A DNA stretch of 64,000 nt. It comes from Neonectria sp. B-13. Taxonomy: Eukaryota; Ascomycota; Sordariomycetes; Hypocreales; Nectriaceae. Below the pieces are notes generated by a model. That model saw only the letters and a list, made by a program, of their open reading frames with translations, was not told the DNA's origin and ran no database searches. The position numbers and the translations under genes were made by a program. The stretch lies in assembly GCA_002682825.1 (NCBI GenBank), contig NOKP01000037.1:186001-250000 (forward strand), in the 5' to 3' direction. Shown here piece after piece: positions 55,158 through 64,000 of the stretch. How positions within the stretch are numbered: the stretch's first letter is position 1; each line of letters begins with the position of its first letter.

Positions 55158-56812
55158 ATGAAACCCATCGCCATGGCCAGCGCATCTGTCACGTCGCAGA
55201 TGCGCGCCCACGGCTGGAACGTCCATTTCCTCGCTGGCGCCAGCAAGGACCACTTCGCCGGCCTGTTCCACCCGCCCGACAGCAAGACTCTGAGCTTCCG
55301 CGATGTCGTCGACGAGTTGCGCCTCTGTTTCGAGATTCCACCTCCTCCGAGTGCCGACGAAGCGAGCGATCCTTGGGGCGACGTAGCGTTTGGACACGCG
55401 GGCTTTGCCAATGTCGAGGCCGTACCTGATGCGTACGCTCCTACGTTGATCTGGGGCGACCGTCTCGACCAGCCCGTGTCTGCCCCGAGCGAGCCATGCG
55501 TCGACCTCGCGCAACCGCCGACATCCCGATTCCACCTTGTCCGACATGCGCAGTGCGACCTTGCCCTGACCGAAACGTTGGCAGCCCATCTCCGAGGTTT
55601 GTACAGCCCCTGACATGCCAACTCCCAGGTTTAGCTAACGACTTAGCCGGCTGCGCAAAGCACATTCCCTACCCATCCCTCCGCCACGACGACCGATACC
55701 TCCCCCCCAGCAAAGCCTCCAGAGACCCGGGCTTCACTCGCCTGCCGTACCGAAGAACCGCACGCACGCGCGGCTCGCAGTCGCCGCCGAAACGGTCCGC
55801 CTCGGGCTCCGTGTCTCCGGATAAGGACCAAGACGCAGATGCCGATGTCGACGTTACGAGCCTCGTCGCGCCGCCCACCATGAACATCCCCATCGAAAGG
55901 GCACGCCAGACCATGGCCGCCTTCCGCGCCTCGTGTCTTGTAGCGAGCGCCAAGTGCGCCGTCACGGGCAAGGGACGCTCGTGGTGTTTGACACCTGCCA
56001 TCGGTCCCGCCGTGCAAGCTTGTCACATCGTGCCGCAGCAACATTTTCACATCTATCCTGTCCCGATGGCTTTCACCACAGATGAGAGCAGATACAGCGC
56101 GCGCCGTCTTTGCGAGGCCTGGGAGCGCACATGGTCGGCCGCGAATGGCGTTTTGCTGTTGAGCCATCTGCATGAGCTCTTCGACGCCCGGCTCTTCTCC
56201 ATCCACCCGGACACCCTGCGCGTCCGTGTGTTTGTACCGTACGACGTTATATCCGACTACCACGGAGTCTTGGCCCGGCTACCGTCGTCGGTTGATCGCA
56301 GAGCCCTGCGGCACCATTACGACATGTGTTGTATTGAGAATATGGCTGCCAATATGCCGTTGATTGAGCAGATACCTGCCGAGGTTGGGAGATCGGGAGC
56401 CTCGGGAACAGTCTCGCCTTTCGACGTGGTGTCTAATATTCCCACCATCGCCAGTGTCCGCGCTAGGGCTGACACCGATGTCTCCAACTCATCGGGACCC
56501 CCTGGCGATCCGTCGAAACGCCCCCGACCAACCGAAGACGGCTCTACATTCTCAACAACCGTCTCCTCAGGACCGAGCGCGCCTTGGCAAGCGTCTAGTC
56601 CACCCGAAGCCGAGCGCAACAGTCTAGGGGAAGAATTCAATCGCAAAAAGCGGCGGCGGATCTCCGTCGTTCACATCTATGATAACAACAGCGAGACAAT
56701 GGACAGGTACCACGATCCGTATTGGGATGGGCATATCACCCCTGGCAATAGCCGGAGGTTTCTGGCGGATGTGCATTGGGAGCTGGATAAGCTGACATCA
56801 CAGGATGATTAA
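55158..56812 (+). CDS. HNH_2-type nuclease-domain protein, two exons
   Basis: Exons 55158-55596 and 55647-56812 (intron 50 nt) give 534 residues. The HNH core lies at about residues 245-330: SAKCAVTGKG, then ACHIVPQQ with the catalytic His, and SAANGVLLLSHLHELFD with the Asn and second His, the order of the fungal HNH_2 family. The N-terminal part (NVHFLAGASKDHFAGLF; DVVDELRLCFEIP) is also a family feature. The C-terminal 150 residues are Ser/Pro-rich with a nuclear-localisation-like KKRRR. These proteins are common in mould genomes; activity on DNA is assumed from the motif, and the biological role is unknown. The start could also be the ATG at 55173. Confidence 0.85.
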
Positions 56813-57768
56813 TGACTTAACAATGATGATGGCTGAGCTTGATTGCTGTTTCTTTGAAGGTGGCTTCAGTAAGTCTGATATACTCAACACAATTGTTTTA
56901 ATCTTAAACTAATATCAGTCAAAGAACAAACTACATAGGCTCCCTTAGGACATAGGGTACAACCTCTTCTGAGCACAAGACCACTGATCCGAGTACTCTA
57001 TTCTTTAGAGGTTATATTATCCTAATAATACAGAGCAAAGCTACTGGTCACGAAGAAGGTTTTGATGCAGCAGAGGTGTCACATTATATAAGCCAATCTA
57101 GCACTAAGCATTAGCGTAGTGCGCATTACCTTTTACCTCAGCTGGAAGTTGGCAGTGGCCATTGTCAACCCAAGTATAAAGTGAATAAGCCAGGCTTTTT
57201 GCCACTAATTGCGTCTCAACATTAACGAAACCGAAGAGCCTCAGCGTTGAGGAGGCATGTGCAGCCTAGTGTAAGCCCTCCCGGGTTGGGTTCGGTTTTG
57301 ACCAAAATAGAGTAAAGTGCAGTCTTTACTAAATTAATGTTGGCTTTGAGCGGAATGAGATTGTGTTTTGCCTACGCCCCAGGCTGATGGGATTTAGCAT
57401 CTCGAGCGGCTTTTGTCACGCCTCATTTCTGTTTTCGCGCAGTATATGTCCGCGCAAGTACTGTGAGGTCGTTGCCTTGAGCTTCCGTTAGCGAATGATA
57501 CTACACAGTAGTAATTACAAAGACAGATACCTTAGAACGGGTAGTGAAAGCAAAAAAATACCGCATCTTTACTCCACAATCTTTTACACCATTTATTTGG
57601 TGGATGAAGGCAAAAAAAAGAATTTGCCATAATACATTCTCTGGAGCCATGAATTAATAGGACATGATAGCGTAGACTACTGAACTGTGATATTATTCAA
57701 GATTTCACAAAGATGGTAGAATTCCACGTCGCTCTTCAATGCAGTCAAAAAGAAATAGTTCTAATGAA
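56813..57768. other. AT-rich intergenic stretch
   Basis: About 950 bases markedly richer in A/T than the neighbouring genes, full of stops in all frames and with TA-rich steps. This looks like decayed repeat DNA, possibly after repeat-induced point mutation. No element termini or coding remnants could be identified. Confidence 0.4.
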
Positions 57769-57852
57769 CTCCCTCGGGAAGGCTCGAACTTCCGATCTCC
57801 CGATAGTCAAGTGATAACAGTCGGACGCTTTAGCCAACTAAGCCACGAGGGA
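57769..57852 (-). tRNA. tRNA-Asn (anticodon GTT) with a 10-nt intron
   Basis: Read on the minus strand: acceptor TCCCTCG pairs with CGAGGGA, discriminator G; D-arm GCTT/AAGC; anticodon stem TCCGA/TCGGG with loop CTGTTA..A; variable loop AGATC; T-arm GGAAG-TTCGAGC-CTTCC. The anticodon loop is ten bases too long, so a TCACTTGACT intron follows position 37, the standard nuclear tRNA intron site. Discriminator G agrees with Asn. Confidence 0.88.
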
Positions 57853-57997
57853 TCTTAGATGATTGGTTGTGATCCTGGCTTCAGGAAGCCACTCTATGTT
57901 TGAAACCGACTGATGGTTTGCTACCTTTCTTGCTCGAGAGGTTGGTGAAGATAAGATAACACTCAAGGGCCAGTTTCACCGTTGATATCCTTTCCCT

Positions 57998-58216
57998 TCA
58001 GTGGCCCTTGCAAGGAATGACAGCATATTCGGGATTGTAGTAGTGCCACCCCGAGAGATCGGAGTTGCCGTAGGCTGAGTCCGAAATGTCTACCGACACT
58101 ATAGTCATATCTGAACTATGTCTCTGATGTCCGTAAGTCGAAGTCGTATCCCGCCGCGGGCGCCCTTGGGCGAGGCCAACGCTCACCCTGCTCTCGGGCT
58201 CACCGAGCTGTGGCAT
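57998..58216 (-). CDS. Doubtful 72-residue small protein
   Basis: ATG..TGA frame starting MPQLGEPESRVSV and ending NPEYAVIPCKGH. Composition is protein-like in the second half (SVDISDSAYGNSDLSGWHYY). There is no signal peptide or known family. It sits between the tRNA and the promoter of the large regulator, and may be a relic exon. Confidence 0.28.
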   Translation of the reverse strand: MPQLGEPESRVSVGLAQGRPRRDTTSTYGHQRHSSDMTIVSVDISDSAYGNSDLSGWHYYNPEYAVIPCKGH

Positions 58217-58530
58217 TAACCAACTGACAGCTCGACAGTAACGCCAACTAAATTGGATTAGTACGTACAGCAGATTCTAAAAACCCTGTCACCGATTTGT
58301 CGATTTACTGGTTGGAACCTGAATACCCTGCCACCGATGTTTTATCTTATTGGCTCTGGTGGAGCAGTGGGGCATTTCCTCTTACCGATGTTAGCTTTGA
58401 TTGGACAAGAAGTTTCCTTGCTTGGCATGTTGTACTCAGTACCGCTGATACTGCTCGAGCTCTTCAATGATAAATAGCAGCAAGACCGCATAGATTTCCA
58501 TTCATCAAATCACCTTACTCTCCTCTCTCG

Positions 58531-61500
58531 ATGGACTCCTTAACAGATCATTCTCGAGATGAGGTTCCTACTCCTCAAGATGGAGCTCGCACTTCTCAAG
58601 ATGATGACTACCTCGAACTGATGCCGGGCCTCTTTATTGATCCGAACTTCACTAGCCTATCCTCTCCTTTGCTTAGAAGCCCCGAGGACGATGCGGCTCA
58701 CACCAACTTGGATCCATTTGAAGCCATCTTGCCAGAGACTCATCAAGACGATGCATTCTCATGGACAATTCAGCCCTCAGCTTTAGTCGAGCCTGTAGTT
58801 CCTACGAATTCAGGTATGATCGCAAGCACCCGGGCCAATTTAACCTTAGATATGCTGATCTGATTCGTTAGGTTTTGTTAATGGCACTGAGACCTGGACC
58901 ATGCCTGGTCAATTGGATTACGGATACAACTCCGGCGCAACCAATTTGCCGGTAGTCAATAGCAGCATCTCGAATTCCGGCCAGCTAACTTTCATCCCAA
59001 CTCATCAAGACTTCTACCCTCCTCTCCAAACTGGGAGCCTTGCTCCTAGCATGTTCCGTGTACACGAAAATCCCTCTGCTTCAACCGTCTCTTTTGAACA
59101 CATCCCAACATTTGGCCTTCATCAGCTGCAGCCATATGTTTCCCAGTCGTCCAACACTTCAGGATCTACCCCATGCCTCCCACATGGCACCGGCCAGGCC
59201 GTACCCTTTCCGACAACTGGTATGTACTTGAAGCTCTGTCTTGTAATCATTATCCCAACACTAATGACTCACTAATTAATGATAGAAAACACGGACTCTT
59301 TCTTGGCTTCAACATTCGTCTTTTTAGACCCACAGCCCTCTTCGAACCTTGATGCATTCCTATGTCCACCATGGCCACCGTTTCTGGATTGTGGAGTAAA
59401 CGCACAACAAGCACTGGGTTCAAGCGATAACCCTGACATTTCTGCTCGCCTAACTTCTATGTACCGTCCTATGGATCAGAATGCTCCGTCAAATGACCAG
59501 TCGTGTAATTATGCCTCGGCAATGAACACAGCTGCTGGATATCTATTCCAGCAACAGCATGATGAGATGCCAAGCGCGGCCCGAGTACATCGAATTCCTA
59601 GCGCAGAACGACTGGAAGGTGAGCCTTCGATAAGTACCCTTACATTATTACAAGGCACTCACTCATCAACATTTCCATTCATAGAGACAGAACCCCCACC
59701 AAAATCTCGGCGCATCCTTCCCACTAACGTCTCTCTACCTCCTCTGGATCGAGGAGGGAGACGCGGACCCCTTACAGCAGAGCAAGCCCAAAGTCAGAAG
59801 AACACCAAGAGTCGAGGGGTGTGCATTAGATGCCGCAAGATGAAAATCGCGGTAAGTAAGATAGTGTTATTCCAAAGTCCATGCTGATCAATAGTAGTGT
59901 AGCGATGGGACTCCTTGTGATGCCTGCCGTAAGAACTCCAACTCGACAATATGGAAACAAAAGCCTTGCACAAAAGCCCAGTTTCTGGAAATTGCTGAAC
60001 AAGGCTCATACTTTTACGGTAGAAAACAGCCGTTGGGACCTTAAGTTGCATGCTAACTCTTGAACAGGTGCATCTATGCGGGAAATTGAAATCACTGGAA
60101 ATGAAGCCCTCCACCCATTCGCACTGATTGCAATGATGAACCATCTCAAGTCGGAATGCAGTCACGCGTTATTGAAAATTGCTCCTATTGGATACCTCTG
60201 CGCAATCCCTTGGAATTTGGGGATTGTTGGTCTGTTGTCGAATTGCATAAAGGAGAATGGCGCTTCGTCGTTCAAAAGCCCAACTCCCTCGACTCTGTCC
60301 TCCATGCTACAGTACTTTCAGAAAGTTGAACCGTCAGGCCGGTTCGTGACATTCTTCACCAAGAGCAGTGACAATAATACGTCGGACCTAGAACCAGTAC
60401 CTACCGAAGCTTGCAAGATGGGCCAAAAAGAATGGGTGGTGAGTTATCCCAATCCTTATGGTTGAAGGTGCATTACTAACCCTAACCAGACAATCATCTT
60501 ACAATTCTGTAATGCCATGTCCTATCATCACCTGAGCACTGAAATGGTCAGCTTGGGTGGCTTTGGGGATTGTTCTGTTCTCTTGGAGGAACAGAACAAT
60601 GAGACTCTTGATTGCATTACGAAATCGACGGTCTGGGCTGCTACACGCTACTTGGAACTTGCCCTCTTTCATTATCTCCAGAAGGTTTCGAACTACGATC
60701 TCGATGAGATGCCTTTTGAAGAACAGAAAGTCTACATCATCTCTATGATCAAAGTTCTTACAATGAAACTGAATTCCACAGCACGGTACATAGAGAGATC
60801 TGCAAAGGTAAACACCCAACATCTCGAAAGCACTCTGCCCTAGCAAAGTCTAACAAAGAGGTCACAGAACTCGGATGCTTCCCTATCTTATTCAACATAT
60901 GAAGCTCTCGTTGATCGCCAAAACCGCCTTCGGGTCGCACTCTGGGTATACAGTTCAATTGCTGCCAGCAAACAACCAGCCTGGACTAACTTCTGGGAGT
61001 TGGTGAGCGAGGAAATCCGGATCCCCTCCCTTCTGGGGATGGCTAAGGACTTCAACCGAAGTTTGGATGCCTTTGATTCAAGACTCGAAGAGGGTTACCA
61101 GCGTCTACTTCAATCTCTTAGCCACATCAACGAATACTTCGATCTTATTGGCAAATCGCTTCCACATGACATCCTAAAGGCATCGAGTAGTGAGGAAGAG
61201 CTCTATTTGGATGAAGATTCGATACGATTCATCACTACGTTGGCAAATGGTGGACACAATGAACTTCTTCGCGAAATGGATCAAGACTTTACAGGCGGAG
61301 CGTTACAAGCTACAACCGAAGAAGAAAAGAAAGCTGTTGCTGTTCGGGCATTTACTTCTTTGGCGAGCATCTGTTGGAAAGAGAATGTTCAAGGACCTGA
61401 AAGTGCGAATACGGGACCCGATATTAAAGAACATCCTCTGTCTTTTCTCATTCAGGACTTCTGGAAACGCCAGTTCATAATGCGACTACATGACTTGGCC

Positions 61501-62164
61501 ATGCAAATATCCGAGGAAGAGGAAGTTTCCCAGGAAGATGCTATCAAGGCAGTTGCAAATGCTTTTAGCCGATCCACAACTCCGGAAAACCGAGATGACC
61601 ACGATCAAAACGATGTGGATGACTCTGAAATTACGATCAGTTTGCGCTCGGGGGGACGATGGAAAGAGCTCAGGGATTTGTTTGGAGAAGAAATTCTTCT
61701 CCTGGGTAACCTCGGAATACTCGAGGAAGATGCCTCAAACTTCATCAACAACATTCCAAAAGCAGTCCATTGCGCAAGCGAGAGCGAGTTCTCCCGCCTG
61801 AAAGAGGCCATGGCTACAAGATGCGAGTGGCTGAAGGAAACTTGCGTTAAGTTGAAAGGAATCGCGCATATTTTTGAAGTCTTGCCCGAAGCAAGCAGGG
61901 ACGAATCAGAGACTTTGGCGAAAGAGCTCATGGAGCGTATAGATCTTGTCTTCGGCGATCGGCTTGTCATCGCTCAAACAATCCTGGACACCACAATTGA
62001 CGTCCCATTCTCGTCAATTTGTACCTCCCCTGGAATAACTAATTGATGATGAGTCTAGTCTAATACCCCGTGATTTGAGACACGATATTCTTGATGTTCT
62101 CATGGGCGAAATAGACAACGAAGAGTCTTATGTTGAGTCTCCCGACATGAAGGAGAGACTATAG
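58531..62164 (+). CDS. Large Zn2Cys6 regulator with internal zinc cluster, eight exons
   Basis: Exons 58531-58813, 58872-59219, 59286-59851, 59898-60018, 60068-60438, 60490-60807, 60868-62012 and 62059-62164 give 1085 residues; phases match at all seven junctions. A Ser/Thr/Pro-rich N-terminal region of nearly 390 residues precedes the zinc cluster, split by intron 3: Cys390, Cys393, Cys400, Cys406, Cys409 and Cys423 (CIRCRKMKIA, CSDGTPCDACRKNS, WKQKPCTKAQF). The last gap is 13 residues, longer than the usual 6-8. C-terminal to it are helical regions (LALFHYLQKVSNYD; EEIRIPSLLGMAKDF; acidic SEEEEVSQEDA). Without the 46-nt intron 7 the frame would stop at 62046. After the TAG at 62162-62164 the same frame stays open for 45 more protein-like codons, so the current stop may be a nonsense change. 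Confidence 0.82.
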
Positions 62165-63036
62165 GAAAAGCTAGAGGAAACTCTACCTCAAGACTCTTCT
62201 TCTACCGGCCAAGATTTGGAGGGAAGACTCAGACTGAGTGATTGGATTTTCAGAGGTTTCCAATGTTTGCAAGGTCTTGTGCGCAATTGCAATGCCACGT
62301 AACCCAAAGATGCATCGCGTTGGAGTCGTTCAGTCTTGTGAAGAAGATCTAGGGCAAGGGTTTCTTGTGTTCGTTTTCCTTTAGTTCGATGGCTTCAACA
62401 GCCGACTACTCAACACCCGGACCAGTCTCAATTTGCAACACATGGTCTGTGGGAGTTTAGGGCAGTGAAGGACAATGGTTGGGTTTACGAATGTTGGTGT
62501 TTTTTATTATGATTGGATGGGCTGCTTTCAACACATCAGCTCCAGGACTACTCGGTAAAGAAACAACGGGCTCTCAACACCTAAAATAGGGGAAACTAAG
62601 CTTGATACTTCAATTTTAGAATCTTTTCATTTGGCCAAATAAGTTCCACGGCAAGTTGTCTACTTTGTGCTTCGTTTTCCTCCATTACGTCCAGCAGCCG
62701 TTCCTCGCCCAAGGATGTTCATCAGGCTGGAGGGGGAGTTGTCTCATTAGAATGTGGCGGAGCAGTTTTGGTGGCGTCGCCTAGTTAGACGCGACATCTG
62801 TCTAGTCCTGCACAAAACCAGTTCTTAATCCAATCAGGTCGACAATCTGATGTCGGTTTATTGATCAACGTATCTCCGAGTTCCCCGCCCAGCTGAAAGT
62901 CGCCAAGGCTTTGAGGCTGGAGGTCAATCTCATCGCAACAAGTGCAATCCCAGAAGCAGCTTAACGAACGCTGGTTTCAGCCTCGGGCTGTCGTCGACGA
63001 TCGAGTCTACAAGTCGTCCGTCGCGCGATCGTCAGG
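62165..63036. other. Intergenic; left end is probable former coding sequence
   Basis: Bases 62165-62302 continue the frame of the preceding regulator after its TAG (EKLEETLPQDSSSTGQDLEG onward, to TAA). The remainder is non-coding and holds the promoter of the next gene. Confidence 0.45.
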
Positions 63037-64000
63037 ATGGACCCTCTCTCGATCGTTGGGACGTCCTTCGCCCTTGCGGGTGCCCTCGCGAAGACAGGCA
63101 TGGTCTTGACGAGGTTCTCCAGTGATTTTCGTGCCTGTGCAGACGATCTCGGGGGCATATCGAATGAACTTCAAGCGATTGCCACAATTCTCGATCCCCT
63201 TACCCGCGTTTTGTCGCGAAGTTTGAAGGGCGGCTTGCCTGAGAGCCTCTTTGAGCAGGTCGACAACACCATGGCAGGTTGCGTGTCTGCGGTCGCACAG
63301 GTCGAGGGCCACATACAGAAGTATCAGCACGATAAGGTCTGGACTAAAGCAAAATGGGTCCTGTTTGGGCAAGAGGACATGCAAAAGCTGCGCGATAGTC
63401 TGGAGGTCTATAAAATGGCCCTGAATATTGGCCTGCAGGCCATTACTCTGTAAGCTCTCTCATAAACCGTCTTGTCTGATATCGCTTATCAATCTTTAGC
63501 AACTTGGGCCAAGATATCAAAGATGATACCGAGATACTTCGAGCCCAGATGGAAACCGTCAAGTTCAACACCGATGAAATCCTGGCTCGCATCAAGTCCG
63601 TTCGCGAAACGGGACCATCTTTCCAAAGCAACACAAAGGTCTCTGAATGGATTGAGAACATGGCCATCCTCAGCACATATGCAGAGTCTACATACAAGGA
63701 GACGATTGTAGACGCTGGGGAGTTCACCATACCTCCTTTTAAAGACGAGGGTGGAGTAGCTCCTCGCGATGTCAAGCTTGAGACAGTACAAGTATGGCAC
63801 CCCAAGCCTCAATCACCCATGAATTGGCCGCAATTAGCCTCATCGATGTCAAAAATTTCCGACGAATCCGATGAGTCTGCCACGGTGATCGACACCTCTC
63901 AGGATGATTATCTGCCTGGTCCCGCAACGCTACTCGAGACCGAAGGACTGAGGAGTTTACACATAGCCGAGAGTTCGCCAATCAACACACCCACCACTTC
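63037..64000 (+). CDS. STAND-type protein, N-terminal part (cut by window end)
   Basis: Exon 1 63037-63449 and exon 2 from 63500, still open at base 64000 (304 residues seen). The start MDPLSIVGTSFALAGALAKT and the following helices (DLGGISNELQAIATIL; MAGCVSAVAQVEGHI; KAKWVLFGQEDMQKLRDSLE) match the Helo-like N-terminal domain of fungal STAND proteins, a membrane-acting signalling domain by analogy with HET-S/HeLo. The region after it is acidic and Ser/Thr-rich (SKISDESDESATVIDTSQDD), with no NACHT or repeats yet visible. Whether a nucleotide-binding or ankyrin part follows cannot be told. It is the second STAND-type gene in the window and has no sequence similarity that I can see to the N-terminus of the first. 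Confidence 0.75.

Noticed and set aside
55643..56263. 206-codon minus-strand frame, Gly/Arg/Val-rich
   Set aside because: Antisense to the HNH gene; no start context or motif.

Overview
The window looks like nuclear DNA of a filamentous ascomycete (Pezizomycotina). Genes lie on both strands without operons. Introns are short (about 44-73 nt) with GT..AG ends and CTAAC/CTAAT-like branch points. The gene content is typical of mould genomes: a hybrid histidine kinase, a PTH11/rhodopsin-like membrane protein, a 2EXR protein, Zn2Cys6 regulators, NACHT-ankyrin (STAND) proteins, an HNH_2 protein, a secretory lipase and small secreted cysteine-rich proteins. I cannot name the species. All spliced models below were built by eye from splice consensus, reading phase and protein continuity.

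Left part (1-25 kb): the 3' end of a hybrid histidine kinase, an ankyrin scrap, a five-exon PTH11-like protein (-), a three-exon short-chain dehydrogenase (+), a 2EXR protein (+), a six-exon MFS sugar transporter (+), a 79-residue zinc-binding protein (-), a 682-residue zinc-knuckle protein (-), a 598-residue membrane protein of unknown role (+) and a 316-residue secreted protein (+). Middle (26-42 kb): an NAD(P)-dependent extended SDR reductase (-), a fungal transcription-factor-domain protein without a zinc cluster (-), a broken Zn2Cys6 gene (-), a secretory lipase (+), then three more zinc-knuckle proteins related to the 682-residue one, with a 55-residue proline-rich gene and two minisatellites among them. 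Right part (42-64 kb): a nonsense-interrupted gene (-), a 1397-residue NACHT-ankyrin protein with an extra C-terminal domain (+), a small secreted six-cysteine peptide (+), a Zn2Cys6 regulator (+), an HNH_2 protein (+), an AT-rich stretch, an intron-containing tRNA-Asn, a large Zn2Cys6 regulator whose last exon seems cut by a stop codon (+), and the 5' end of a second STAND-type protein (+).

No biosynthetic core enzyme is visible, so I do not call a metabolite cluster. The striking feature is accessory-type content: four members of one zinc-knuckle family, two STAND-type genes, two secreted proteins of unknown role, several minisatellites and at least two genes that look broken by nonsense or frameshift changes. 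This fits a fast-evolving, lineage-specific region. The zinc-knuckle family, with its second conserved W...P-Y block, and the C-terminal domain on the NACHT-ankyrin protein are the best candidates for something poorly described.
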